DNA of 64,000 bases from the NCBI RefSeq assembly GCF_007655135.1, contig NC_045130.1:31368605-31432604 (forward strand). The letters are read 5' to 3'. A program made the position numbers and the translations under genes. The DNA is from Punica granatum (lineage: Eukaryota > Streptophyta > Magnoliopsida > Myrtales > Lythraceae). Positions 13,041-26,556 of this stretch are shown here, one piece after another; position 1 is the first letter of the stretch, and every line of letters begins with the position of its first letter. Under the pieces are notes generated by a model that was not told the origin of the DNA, did no database searches, and saw nothing but the letters and a program-made list of their open reading frames with translations.

Positions 13041-16000
13041 TAAGGGACGGAACACTACTAGGGTGGTCATGGGCAAACCTCTTAAGGTGGCCATAGACAA
13101 ACCTTTGCTAAGGTGCCAACATTTTATGTTGTTTATAAGGCTATTGCAAAAATGATAATCGGTCTTTTCAACATGTCTAACGACTCTATGAGCAAATCTT
13201 TCTGTCTATTAATATATAAAAGCTGAGACGCAAAATATGATTGCGCCACGTAAGCCAAATCATAAATCCCTATCTCCACATTGATTGACTTTTTACTTTT
13301 AGTTAAATGAACTGTTATGACATTTCAATTTTTTTATATTTAATGTATTTCAGATATTAATATATATGTATCCTTTGCATTTAATAATATATAATTAATG
13401 TTTAAAAAAATTGAAAGTTTTCTTAATTATTGAAAAGATTTCTTGAGATACGCGATATGTTTTAAGTTTAATGGGCTAAATATCCTTAAATAGAAGGCAA
13501 TAATTTTATTTTATACGTCATCTTTTTACTCACTATAATTTTCCAATATTGTAATATTTACATGATATTGCCCACTCTTTGTATATACCTATGTATATTA
13601 CAGATTTATTATTTTTTACTATATAAGTTATAATTTCATAAAACTATTATACGTATTTATTTGTCATTTATCATGATTTTTAATTCTTTAACACTCATTC
13701 ACAATGGTTTATTATCTATACTCGGTGGAACATATAGTTTTAAAGTCAATGTTTTTATCTATATATATTAATTTATACAAAAGTTGACAATGCGTTACCG
13801 CTCAACGCACGGATGTTAATTAGGTTATATTAATTAGTTAATTCGATTATTTTTCTCATTAATATGGTGAAACATTTTGTTTTTGGGGAACCTCAATATT
13901 CAATTCAAAATTTTAGTTAATTAGATTTTTTTTCTTGTTTTGGTAAATGTAGCATTAATTGTTTTTGTTAGAAATTCCAAGAATTATGCATATTGATGAT
14001 GGAGGATTCAAAAAGGCTGTCAATCACGAATTGAGAGTATGCGAAAAAAGTTTATGTGAAAAACTTTTCGAGAAATGATTGAAACGGTCTCATGGACTTT
14101 TATTGCCATAAAAATAAAATTCTATTAATGTATTATGTCCGTTGTATGGGCATTTGCATATAATATTTGCAATTAATATCTTATTCCAATCCTTTCAAGA
14201 TTACTAGAGTTCCTTTTTTTTTCATTTGTTACGGATGTTTTCTTATGAAGATCTCAATATGTTAGCTAATTAGATTTTTTTCTTATTTGATATGATTTTT
14301 CCTTTTTCTTTTTTGGGTAAAATCATAACTCAGTTCATAATTTGTATTAAATAGGTTAATTGCAATTTATTAATTTTTTACTTTTATAAATATAACATTC
14401 ATTGTCATTGTTAGTAATTCAAAGATTTACATTCATATTAATGAAAGAGGAATCAAAGAGACAGTCAATAAAAGTTAAGGGTATGCAAAAAAGAATGTCC
14501 ATATGTGGATTTTTTTTTTCAGGTATATACTTTGGTATTTGGAAGTCTAATGGACCCCAACTAGTTCAGTTTGAGCATGGTTTTTCTCTAGTAAAAAAAA
14601 ACTCCATAATGAGCAACAATTTGTTGATGGGATAAGTACTTAAATATATTTTCACTCTTTTCTTATTTATTTATATATTTATTCATTCATCAATTAACTA
14701 ATTTATTTAGTTTCCACCTTAAGCAGACAGCACCATTACAGTGTTTTAATACAACCCCGCGAATCACGGCCGCATGGGAAATTGAGGGCTGTAAACCCTG
14801 AAACAGTGTGTAACTAATTTCTTCAGAGTTCCATTTATTTTATATTGTTTTGTCTGCCATATTAATCTTGACAAAATGTTAAATCAATAAAAAATAAAAA
14901 ATAATAGGAGTTCGTGTATTGGCAAAATTAATGTATTGGAAGCCGAATAAGAGGAATGTCAGACCGCATAGTATTGGCAAAAGGGAGTAGCTCACATCTA
15001 TAGAATTGGGGTAATGTATAGATTATATATAATAAGAATGATTTTCTGAGCTTAATAATATAGTTTTTAGCACAAAACATACATTCCTAGTGATTGCGGA
15101 TCTCTCTACATGTGTGTTTTCTATGTTTAAAGGGAGATTATTCAATCAAGAAATGATAAATTAAGTGGAAATCATTTAAAAAAAACTATCATATGGGAAA
15201 ATGATTTTCAATGTCATGATTTTTTTTTTCTTCATAGTTTTAAGGTGGGGCTCAAACACATGCTTTTTATTGATAGCCCCGTATTTGGACGGAGGAATGT
15301 GGAGAGAGAATTCAACGGGAGATTCCTTTAAATTGATCTTTCATTCGTATCGTGAATGTATTTGGTCGATGCAAAAGTAATCTCATGTTCATTTTAAGTG
15401 GAGAATGTTCAATTTGAATAGAAAGATTTGGAGGGATGATACTGCATTCTCCATAGTCCTCTTCTTCCAAACTCCTGCATCCACATGTAATCGATCTAAT
15501 GGAATTGGCTCCATTGAGAAGTTTGACTCTCACCAAAAGCCAAAAGGTAATGAGTAAAGCAAATCCCATGAATACCCTTTTTTTTTTCAGTGTTGAATGG
15601 GCCAGGGCCCAAGAAAACAGAAAAAAATAAATAAATAAATAAAACTCATGAAAACGGGTCATGGAAGTCCAAATATTGTCGCCGTGAGAGAAGCGTTTGG
15701 ACGTCTTCCGAAGAAGATCGAAAGATATGGTGACCCTAGGATAACTCTAGGAGTTCCAGTTTAACCAGTCGGCAGTGTTCAAAACAATAACTCTTCTAAA
15801 TTGTAAAACGGAGTAATTAATAGAGGGATTAGTCCGGTACAAAATTCTAAACACGTACTAATCTTAGAATTATTTAACACACCTGTCTAATACGCTATGG
15901 AATACAATCGCAACCAAACCCAGACAATAAAACCTAACACTGCGCAGTTACCGCTATATATTGGCATGATTATGTGCAAACTGGCACTTCTATCATATGC

Positions 16001-17690
16001 TTCATTGTTTACCATCTGGTAGGACGGATATATAAATTACCTTTCGTCATACGGTATACTAGAAAAGATTATCACATTCATGGAAAAATTCCATGGTTCC
16101 TTCAGACTGTAGCCCCACTAGACATAAAGGTCTCGTTCGAACGGTTCTGGGGAATGGAAGGCTTCTTCGGAACCATAGAAGCTCTCGACATTTTAATATC
16201 AGATCATGAAAAGTATTCTGTGGACTATATTGGAGAGAAGTCCCAAATCGGGACCCAACAGTGTCAAAACTAATGTCTTAGGTATGGGCCCAAATTTTGA
16301 AGATTCAACAACACTGTTTGGCCCAAATATTGAAGTTTCAAAGGCACGGTTTGATGATTTGACAGTTGGATTAATTTTTTCTGCAAATAGTATCTGAATA
16401 TTGTCAAGCTAGTTTATTGGATCAATGCATTGTACGAATTTTATAAATAAAATTATATGATATAAACAATAATTTCTATAAGTTTTTCGTTTATATCAAC
16501 ATGTACATATTTATTTTTTTTATATTGTATAAACATTAACGCGGTGAATTTAAATTAAGTTTGGGATAGAAGAATATGTATATATATATATATATATATC
16601 AAAAGATTTTACGAAAGATATTCATGGAATATATACATCACTAGAATTATCAATTTAATTTCTAGGAAACGTTATTTAAAATTTGAATATTTTTATATCA
16701 AATCGTTGAATTCATCTGATGAAAGAATAATACTCTTAGAGCCTATGAAAACTTTTAAATTCATTATTTACCAGTTCTTTATTACAACTGATATTTCATA
16801 TATTAATTTTTATAAATTTGAATACTTTAAGATAAAATGACCCAATCACTTGAATTGAAAATTTTACTTAATTGAACTTTGATAAGATTAGCTATAATTC
16901 TTAAATTTTTTAAATTAATTTTAATTTTATACAATTATAAATGATTCTTTATGTTCTTAATTATGTATATGTTTATTTATTATTAATAAAATGATAATAA
17001 GTGATTGAAAATTTAAAATATTTTCTTTTTTGAATATTTTCTTTAAATTCATATATTATTATTAATTATAATATCAATTATTATTTTTAAAATTTTTATA
17101 TAGTATATTAAAATGTAAATTAGCAATGAATTTATTGTTTTGTCCCTATTTATTACGGCTTTATATATATTGATTATGTTAATCAAATAGAATCATCACT
17201 TAGAAAACAGAAAAGTAGTCTTTCTGGGGACCCAACATGCACAGTCAGACAAATGTGCGAACACGAATTTTCAGGCATAGCGTTTGACTAGTTGATTATC
17301 ACGTGCTATTATTTTTTTATCAGGCCACAAATATAAAGTGATTCGGAAAGAAGGGTTACGAGTCAATGATATTTCTCCAAATTAATGCATCTTTCGTTAA
17401 TTTGAATGAACATGTACGTCAAATAATGATTATTGACGAGAAATTAGTTTACGCCATTATCATATCAATGACTATTCAACATATATTTGAGGAAATGTTA
17501 AGTTTCACCTAGAAAAAAGAAAAAGGAAATGTTAAGTGACAAATCGCTTTCGACAAGTAATACAATGCATGTTGTTAATAGCCATTCTCCAAGATGAGAA
17601 ATATTTGGCTAGATTGGTCGGTCAATCACTGATTATGAAGGGGTAGACTTGTGACTGACAGTCCAAACCTAGAAGACGGTTCATAAAAAA
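13041..17690. other. Intergenic, AT-rich, probable Helitron relics, no gene recognised
   Basis: A candidate Helitron lies at about 13205-13820: its 5' end is TCTATTAATATATAAAAGCTG, and near its 3' end is a GCGTT/AACGC hairpin. A second CTAG-type end with GCATTG motifs lies near 16415 (minus orientation). The minus-strand frame at 15312-15662 has a hydrophobic start but no recognised domain or splice context. The plus frame at 15974-16273 is also unrecognised. Neither is called as a gene. Confidence 0.4.
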
Positions 17691-18221
17691 TAAAAAAGAG
17701 AAAACTACCAATATGCTTCCGTAAGAGGTAAAAACTAATAAATTACAATTTGGAAGATTTTATCAAACAATTTAATCCTCAAAAGTTATTATGCCTAACA
17801 TTTTGGTCTGACCGTCAAATTTCCGTAGTTGCTATTACGAAAAAATGACGTGGACGCTTATTTAACATCTAGTAGGCTAATGTTAGCATAAACGTTGATT
17901 TTCACGAACGACGTCATTTTTTTCCTCCCCTTAAGCTGAAAATGAAGTTGTACCTTCCCCAAGAAAAAAAAGAGAGAAGAAAACGTTGTCCGATCCTATT
18001 ACCTCCCCCCACTGAAAACGACGCCATTACTCCTCTCCCCTCCCCCCACCGAAACGACGTCGTCACTCCTTTCCCTTCCCCCATCAAAGACATTTTCACC
18101 ATCATCTTCCCCATCAAAATCTTGACTACAATCCACTCATTGAACAAAGTTAGCACAAAGATTGTTGAGAAGAGGATTTGAGGGTGCAGAAGAAAGTTGA
18201 ACAAGCTCAAATCACCTTAAA

Positions 18222-18530
18222 GATGAGTTCGCATTCCCATTACTCGTACTCCCATTGCTACAAATGTCACGGTGAGTATGATAATTTCCTCATGAATCCT
18301 AATCAAGCCTCAACAGCCTCTAGCTATAGTTGTTCGAGCATGGACAAAGGCGATTCAAGCATGGATTGAGGTGGACTCATCCTATCTTATTGCGGAATGC
18401 GAGCACTAAAGATGATATCAAACACTGTCGCAAATCCAGGACGTTCATTTTACAGTTGCCCTTTTTGGAATGATAATGCAAGGAAGTGCAAGTATTTTAA
18501 GTAGGAGGATCAATTGTATATCAGTAGAAA
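18222..18530 (+). pseudogene. GRF-type zinc-finger protein relic
   Basis: The frame starting at 18222 (MSSHSHYSYSHCYKC) is broken by a stop at 18367-18369. Beyond it the sequence encodes a recognisable GRF zinc finger: NPGRSFYSCP, then KCKYFK followed by a stop where the family normally has Trp. Plant genomes carry many small GRF-finger proteins, often beside Mutator-like transposases, and this copy lies next to one. The upstream stretch from about 17880 has ACGACGTC motifs seen near some plant transposon ends. It is non-functional as read. Confidence 0.6.
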
Positions 18531-19299
18531 CTTGTCTCAAGAACAGAGGATAATAACTAAGTTAAAAAAGAATTTAAAGAGGAGTGACCTGCAACTAAAG
18601 AGATGGAGGCATTTGTCTTTGATTGTAGCTTTGACAATGGTTGTATTGAGGTGCCGGATTATGATGAAATGAAGAGTGACTGTGGTTTGTGCTCCTTTAG
18701 GTCTTTTGGTTGTATTAGCTTGTTTGGTTATGATGAAAATGGTTTTGATGTAATGGAGAGTGGTTGTTGTTTGTATTCCTTTAGGTTTGTTGGTTGTATT
18801 AGCTTGTCTGATCATATGAAGAACATGAAGTATGTATTATGCTTTTGCTTTTTGCAATGGAACTTTTGTGAAGAAAATGAACTATTATCCTTGTCAACTT
18901 CTCATAATCATTCCTTGTCAAGATAACAGTAATAGAATACCACAATCAAAATGACACTTATAGCAAACCAAAGAGCCAAAATAACGACTTCTTATAATCA
19001 TTCACTGTCAAGTAATTTCCATTATCAACATGAAGTCACTAGTAAGTGAGCTGCAATTCCCAAAAATATTAACCATTCCATGATCAACAAGCTAAAACAT
19101 TGATGAATGAGCTATACAAACCCCAACAGTAGCCCATCCCTACAATTGCACTTGAACTACTATTGCATTCTCCATACAAATACCATTTCTCAGTATATTT
19201 TAAGTTTGATCTCTCAAAATGACACTGATGGCAAAACCATCATCGAAAAGCAACAATATTTGCAGCCAACGCAAAAGCCTCATGTACCATTGGATTAAT

Positions 19300-20830
19300 T
19301 ATCTTGCAATAACTACACATATTTTGAAACTATTACATAAGGCAATAACTAGTACCATTGGATCATTTGCGGCTGAGCTGGTACTAGCCTTAGCAACTTT
19401 CTCACTCCTCTTGTTCTTCACAATTGTGCCTTTGTATAGTCTCCTGTTATGGCTTGGCTGACCACACTTTCCATATTTTATTTTCCTGTACTTTTTTTTT
19501 GCCTTGTATGGATCTTGTGGCATATCATTGGCCTTGCTCCTTTTCATCTTAAAATGACCACCAACCCTAGAGTAATTAGGAGGTAGAACAGGATCTAAGC
19601 TTTACTTCTCCCAATGATCTTTCCCTTTTATAGTTTGAATATATGGCTCACAAATCCTTTTCCATGTTTCCTTTGAATAATGAAGATGCACAAACTTCTT
19701 AGGGTCAAAATTGTTCATCGTCATACATGCCACTACATGCTTGCATGGAATTCCATTCATATCCCATTCCCTACAAGAAAAAATGTAGTGCTTCAAATCA
19801 ACTGCATGTTTGTCACTGCTCATATGAATGTGTTGCACATGAAACCACAGTTCCTAAGAATTTCTTACACAAGTGGCATGCCAACTTTGGCTACCTATCT
19901 TAGCCTTTTCAAGCTTGCTCGGAGCTGCAGGTGTAAGTGGACCTTTGTACTTTGCCATTCTAGCAGCATTTTTCATCCTCATGATATACATCTTAATCTC
20001 CTCTAACAAGGTAATGATAGGTTTCTCTCTCATCTTCACAATTGCACTATTAAATGGCTCATGCATGTTGTTCGTCGAGCTTTGATTCCTACTAAAGGAT
20101 ATGAATATTGCCTTTGTCCATGATTATATAGGCAAGTTTGCCAGGTACTTCCATGTTTCCTCATTTATTGGCTTGAGCAATTCCATATCCCTTTGAAACT
20201 CGGGCATAATCCTTGATCTAGCACAATCCCACATTTTGTTAATGAGTTGTTTGCTTTTCCATTTCTTTCACACATTTCTCTCAAATATCTCACACAATAT
20301 CTATGAGTGCATCTGTAGCTAACTAGCCCCTAGAAGTAAAATACAAATCACTTTTTAGCTATAAAATGTGAATTCAATTTAGACAAAATCTAGCAAATGA
20401 AAAGCTTAGTACATTCTGCATATCTGACATAAATTCTCAGCCATGGATAACAGGATCATCTATGTCTAGAAATAGCCTAGTTAAGAACCAACTCCAAGTC
20501 TTATTTGTCTCTTGCTCATCGACGGCATAGGCTATAACAAAGAATGAATGACTTTCACCTTGTGAGAATGTTATCAATAATTGGCCTCCATAATAGTCCT
20601 TCAAGTGACAATCATCCAAACCTATCAGAGGTCTGCAGCCAGTAAAGAACCCTTTCTTGGTTGCAATAAAGCAAATATAGAGTTTTCAAAGTGTGGAGGA
20701 GGTAACAAGTTTACTCTCTGAACCCCGAGCTCACATGTAGAACCAAGGTTGCTTCTTCTAAACTCAACATAATTATCATAAAGCTTGGCATATTGCTCCT
20801 TCTCTGACCCTTCCATAATTTCTCTGGCAA
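19300..20830 (-). pseudogene. Decayed Mutator-like (MULE) transposase
   Basis: Minus-strand fragments lie in the expected order. First, an N-terminal part near 20816-20625. Next, the MULE core near 20640-20437: DDCHLKDYYGGQLL, then FFVIAYAV and WSWFL. A middle segment follows at 20066-19854. The SWIM zinc finger comes at 19838-19605: CREWDMNGIPCKHVVACM. Last is a C-terminal zinc knuckle near 19470 (KCGQPSHNRR), with its first and last Cys replaced by Tyr. Several in-frame stops and shifts interrupt the frame, so it cannot make a full transposase. In intact relatives this enzyme cuts and inserts Mutator-family DNA. Terminal inverted repeats for this copy were not found. Confidence 0.82.
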
Positions 20831-20849
20831 TGCGTAAGACTTTGTAGAT

Positions 20850-22422
20850 TTTCCATAACTAAAAAATATTTTAAATAAATTTCATAAATAAGCCTTTTGC
20901 TCTTATATATTATAATTGCATCAATTAAGTATATGTATATATACCAGAGTTATCAGAACCGGACCGAATGATGAACTGGAAGGGGTACGGGTTCATGGGT
21001 TTATGAGTCCAACCAGGGGTTCGATGGGTCGGACCGCCCGTTTATTTAAAATAAAATAAATATTCATATTATTAAAAAAATTATGATAATTAAGATAAAA
21101 GTATGATGATTTTAAAGAAATATAACAATAGTATAAGAAAGTATCTATATTTAATATTTCTTACTTCAAAATAAATATTTTATTTTAATAAGTACTTAAA
21201 AGTAAAGTTAAAAGAACAAAAAAGTAGTGATGGTTTGGTTGGTAGTATGCTAGTATGAGAAGTAAGAGATCATGAGTTCAAATCTTTACACAACCAAACA
21301 ATTTTTACATTAAATATGAAACCCATAGAACCGGCCGGTTCAATGGAATTTTGCTTAAAATCTGTCGGTTCAATGGGTCCGGCGGTTCAAAGCTGCAATT
21401 TCGGTTTTCAAGCGAACCGGATCAGACATGGTGCCGGTTCCCGGTTCGATCGGTCCGGTCCGGTTCTGATAACAATGATATACATATATAACATCAATAA
21501 TATACTACTGAAGAAGTATTGTGTACTTTATTTTAATATTTTTGATTTTTATGATTTAAAAATGAAAACAATCTATTTTCATATTTTTATACAACATGAA
21601 AATCATTAATATGAGATTTATAAAAAGATTCAGTTTACTTATGAAAACATATTCGATGCAAATTGAAATATAAATACTCATAAAAGAAATAACTTGGTAA
21701 AAGAGTTAATTATATTTTTCTTAGAATTGTATATTTCATTCATTATTTGACTGAAAATACGAATATATCATAACATAAAAATTTTCAATTAGAATTTGTT
21801 AATTTTGATAATATTTTAGCACAAACACCTATGCATCGGAAGGGAAAGCGTTAGTCTACACAAATAAAGAAGAATTAGTGCATTTAATGATGTGAAGTAA
21901 TAGAGATGATGAAATTGTAAATTAATTTGAATATATGGATTAATATTTATAATATATAACTAATTATACAATTTCAAAAATATATAATAAAGAATTCTTA
22001 TACTTAGAAGTTATATAGATATTGTAATTAGAATGGAAGTCGAATAAAATATTAGAATTAGTATTGGTGATTCAAAGAGTAATAATTAATAATTTTCAAA
22101 GTTTATAACTTATATGAAATTTTATTTTTTTATCCAAAGACAACACTTTACTAAATAGAAATTCAAAAGTTTGCGAACTAACTTACTTAAAAAGTATTAC
22201 TGTATAATGAAATAGATATTGCAAAAACAGAATAAGATTTGTATTGGGATTGAAGTATTCGATATTCTTGTAATTATTTTCAAATACTTTTATGTTTTAT
22301 ATATATAAAAGTTAATAAGATAATGAAAAAAATGAAAGATTAAAATGATTAAGTTAAGATATTATTTTAAAATATTGTTAGTAAGAATAAAATTCGTGCA
22401 CCGCTTGGGCCATTGGACTAGT
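20850..22422 (+). mobile_element. Helitron-like element, copy 2, 5'-truncated and carrying a hAT insertion
   Basis: Aligns by eye with copy 1 from its position 8220 onward: shared TATAATTGCA, AAGTATATGTATATAT and TGAAGAAGTATTGTGTA blocks and the same 3' end. It ends CTAGT at 22418-22422 followed by T, as expected for Helitron insertion into AT. The first 130 bp or so of the family are missing where it abuts the Mutator relic. A 533-bp hAT element (20945-21477) interrupts it; copy 1 supplies the uninterrupted version. Confidence 0.62.
20945..21477. mobile_element. Non-autonomous hAT-type element, copy 1
   Basis: Starts CAGAGTTATCAGAACCGG and ends with the complement of CATTGTTATCAGAACCGG, so the two ends are inverted repeats with the hAT-like CA..G start. 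A second copy of the same length class at 33773-34328 shows a perfect 8-bp target duplication. Here the flanks (ATATATAC and ATATACAT) match only partly because the target is itself a TA repeat. The GC-rich ends (CCGGTCCGGT) enclose an AT-rich core. A tRNA-like segment at about 21224-21295 has a B-box-like GAGTTCAAATC. Confidence 0.75.
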
Positions 22423-23106
22423 TTCATAGAAGAAGGCGAATATTAGTTGTCTACGTCTCCTGCTTGAATTAATTAGGAGAAGCTGTCAAATAGAAACCTT
22501 TCAGAAATGTGAGATAATTGAGAAAAATTTAGATAATTATTCTTTATAATGACATTACGAGGAATGCTCAATAATGTCCTTTCAGTATATATACAAAAAT
22601 CCAACTCATGTGCTTATAAATTCATTTATTTATTTACTGCAATATTTTGGTGTTGACCGTGCTACCTGTCAAAGTAGGATTACTACATCGCATGTCTTTC
22701 AGGGGCTCACAGGAAAAACTTTGTAATACATACATATATGTACAAAGTGCCACCAGCCAATTTATTAAATTTACTAAGCTTAGCGTCATGAATCGAGATC
22801 AAGAATATTAATTACACACTCATTGATATAATTGTACATCAGATCAATGTTTTAATTATCAGGTTTGGTTGCTTATAATTTTCTGCTGCTGAATTTCAAC
22901 CCACGTGAGCTTGCTTAAGTATTCAAAGAGGACTGTCTGATAACTTTGTTTTGCTTTCTATTATTTACAAAAGTTTGGCCAAAGGGAACTTTGAAACGTC
23001 AACAAGTGACTAAAAAGGTTCATCTAGAATCTTCAAATTTGGGGGGCCCCATCTTAGTCATTAATGTTACAAATCTTTAGTCATGTTTAGATCTTTCAAC
23101 CCTTAG
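22423..23106. other. Intergenic, nothing recognised
   Basis: Spacer with no convincing open frame, repeat or RNA gene. Confidence 0.5.
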
Positions 23107-24125
23107 ATGCTTTTTTTTCATTCGTCCACTTTCTATTTTTTTATTTTCATCCAGCAATTTTGCTTACTTTTCTATTTTGATCCTTTTCCTTTTTTCTTTG
23201 TCATTTTCGTCCTGCATCTTTGGTTGCTTTTATGCTTCATCCTTTTATTTAATTTTATATTAGAAAATAGTCAAGTTTTGATCCTCAATTTTATTTTCTC
23301 GATTATGTCCTCATTCTCTTTTTTCTATTAACATCGATTTTAGCGTTTACGCATTAAATATCCCTTGGTTTTCTTCTTCATCTTCTTCTTCTTCAAAATT
23401 TTCAATCATAAATGCTAAAATGATATTATATGAACTAAAGAATTATTTTGATAAAACCCTCTCTCCCTAGAGAGGGAGAGAAGGGTGACAAGGTCCAATT
23501 GCAGATACCATCGAGGTCATTGGTGACCTTTCATTATGCCCTTCTCTCTTCATAGAAAATTAAAAAAAAAAGTGAAACGAAACATTGAAAAAATCAAAAT
23601 AAATATAATGAAACTAGAGAGAAATTGAGAAAGAGCAGTACGGCTCAACACCTATGGCCACCAACTAGTGCGACATTTGCACGTTAGTGACTGACCTATG
23701 CCCTCCTTTCCCCACTTTCTCTTTCTACAATCTTTCTCATTTTTTCTAATTTTCAAAATACTTTTAATTTTTTCAAAAATATTTTATACCGTAAAAAGTG
23801 CCATATTATATTCTTTTACAAGAGAATTGAAAACAATAAAACTAAAGAATAAAATGTTTAACACAAATGACAAGATTGAAAATAAAAGAAAGAGAATTAA
23901 GACACAATTAAAATGAGTTACAAAGTTGGGACCAAAGACTATCTTTTCCCTGATAGAAAGGACGAAAAGAAGTAATTAAAGGGACAGAAGGAAAACGAAC
24001 AAAAATAAAAGAAAATGATTAAAACAGAAAAGTAAGCAAAGCTATTGAACGAAAAGAAAGAAAGAAAGAAAGAAAATAGAAGTAGGCTAAAATATAAAAG
24101 CGTTCAAAGAAAGTGAACTAAATGC
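23107..24125. mobile_element. Diverged long-inverted-repeat element
   Basis: Pyrimidine-rich sequence at about 23107-23335 is mirrored by purine-rich sequence at about 23880-24125. For example, TTTGCTTACTTTTCTATTTT on the left matches the complement of the block near 24040, and TTCTCTTTTTTCTAT has a similar mirror near 23890. The arms are roughly 230 bp and diverged. The core, 23450-23700, holds a GAGAGGGAGAG stretch. No transposase is present. Exact ends and target duplication could not be set, so the superfamily is open. Confidence 0.5.
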
Positions 24126-26551
24126 TAAATGTATAATTCTTCGGAAATAAATATATTTATATGGTCTGTGTTCTCTTCTCTCTTTTCAAATTGCGCTTCC
24201 ATACTTCCATGTATATGTACTTACAATATATTGGCCACCATGACATTTGATGGATTGTCCAGAATCTCCACCGAGATGATTCAATCCATGTCAGGAGATA
24301 AGACCAAATTAAACCATCCAAATCCAAATCTTCTACAGGCTTATCTGCATCAAGAAATTAATATCAATGGTATTCCGCATATGCTTACCTGGATAGTCCA
24401 CAAAGTCATGAATTTATATTCCCGCTTGTACATGTAACACTTGAGGAAGCTACAAATTCCAAAATAAGACACACGTGTTTTTCTTTTCCTGTAGGAAAGG
24501 GGTCAATGCCCAAAATTAAAGTAGGATAGAGTTATAAAAGTGAGGTAATGTAACCCCTACAAGATCACATAATAATAGCTTATCTAAGCCATTTGGTATC
24601 GAGATAAGAGATTGAAATCCAAGGAAAATAAAAATAGCTCTACGTGCAAGTCAATTAGCGCAAAAATTTCCTTCGGAAGAGGTTTGCTGCACAATCATGT
24701 TCCAACTCATTTGGACGTGGAATCACATCTAAAATTTAAAAACTAGGAAATCATGGGTACCAAGACTACTCAGTCCCACGTAGAACTTTTGTCGTCTTTA
24801 TGAGCTTGAAAAATCCAAGAACACCTCTCTCCTCTAAGAAGCGCCTTTTTCAAAGGGTAAATCCGAGACAGACAGACCAAAGTGGACGATAATTCCTGGA
24901 AGGTCCTTTCGGTGCCGGGCTCCTTGGACCCCGATGAGTCGACCTCATTAGGGAAAAAGCCCGATCTCTTCCATGTTGTGAAACGCCATCATATAATATG
25001 AGGAAGTACCAAAAAATTACAGCAAATGGATGCATATTCATCCCACTATTGCGGGGAATTACCTGTTAAAATTTTCAGAATGACTAGGCCTTTGATTTAC
25101 ATACTCTCACATGGACATTCTACTCAAAGATAGATATATGAACCGGAAATACAATGAGTTCACAAAAATGAATTCAAAATGTTGCATAATAGAAGAATGA
25201 GTTGAACTCCTGTCGGCTGTTTTTTTCTCTCTATACAAGTCCGAATTAAACTTACCAATATGGATAGGTTTACGTGACTCGATATTTGTTCTAGAATTCG
25301 AATATTGTACATGAAAAAAATTCACGATTAAAAATTAAATTTACTCCATAATAAGTCAATCACATTCGAAATTAAATTAATTGGAGTTTCTTGATCTTTT
25401 GAATATCGGACCGTGGGCACCAGATAAAAAGGTTGGAGTAAAACTTGATTTCTTAAACTTCCACTTGTTTACAATTTTCCTTTTGCCATCAGTATCAATG
25501 TTTCGTAAAGAAAATTCGAGAGAGAGGAAAACAGAGAGGTCCAATGGTTCTGACGGGGGACAGACTGGTTGATAAGAAAATTATATATCCATCTGGTCAG
25601 CCAGCTGATGTCATCAGTCAACGCCGAAACCAGCTGGAAACCCAGCCTCCGATATTTGCCATTCATCTCTCAAGTAATTGCAGAAATACCCTCAGCTGAC
25701 AGGCGACAGCCGACACTGTCCCTCTCTTTACTTTTTGCCTTATAACTACCCAAAAACCCAAAAGAAACACATTTTTACTAAATAATTAAAATATTTCAGA
25801 ATTAATATTAGTGGTAGGAATATTCGTATCTTTTTATTAATAATATTATAATTTTTATTTCATTATACTTAATCAATAATTCTCTCTTATAATTGAAAAA
25901 ACAAAGTCAAATGCCAGGGTCCTAAATTAGGCTGGACAAAGATCAAGTATCAAAATTGCAACGATACGAGTATATAAAAAGGTAAAAAATAATATCTTAA
26001 TTATTCTTAGAAATAAATCGTAGTATAGCAATCTTTTTTAAAACTAAAAGATTTTAATTTCAATTCTTAACAGTAAATTTTCAGTTTCGATTTATAACGG
26101 TCTAAACTCACTTGGTGATCATACTCAAGCATGTGCATATTCAAATCTGTGTAAAAGATATAACCTGTCAACTAGTCTATATTACTATTCTCACCGTGAG
26201 ATATATGTCATTCAATACTAGTCCCAGAGTGATGTACGGAACACAATAAATCGATAACGTATGAATTTGAGGGGCATCAGACTTCCGGCCGTTCGAATTA
26301 GTAGAGTTTCCGAAACTTGCCAACAAATGGACTTCCATAATCAGATAGCTAATTAACTATCGGATATTAATGAAGTATCGTGATGCATTTGCATGAATGT
26401 AATCACAAAATTATTGTACGAATTAATCTCATATAAGACCAATAGCTGCTGCTCGTCCCGAATTGCCCACGAGGTGCTGATCCGTCATAATGTATTTAGT
26501 ATGTCGAGTTTATTATATTATGGGAGATGTACAAACGTGTCCACGTCCTAA
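24126..26551. other. Intergenic, no gene recognised
   Basis: Mixed-composition spacer. Open frames here are under 105 codons with no domain. The stretch 25500-25760 is less AT-rich and contains TATAACTACC, which could belong to an old promoter, but no coding exon follows. Confidence 0.4.
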
Positions 26552-26556
26552 TAAAA

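Noticed and set aside
15312..15662. 116-codon minus-strand frame with a hydrophobic N-terminus
   Set aside because: Could be a small secreted protein, but there is no family motif, promoter cue or second exon; sequence alone does not support a gene.
15974..16273. 99-codon plus-strand frame with even composition
   Set aside because: No recognised domain and no splice partners; possibly a transposon fragment.
24061..24075. Short regular GAAA repeats, considered as a CRISPR-like or satellite array
   Set aside because: A simple microsatellite in a eukaryotic genome; no spaced repeats anywhere in the window.
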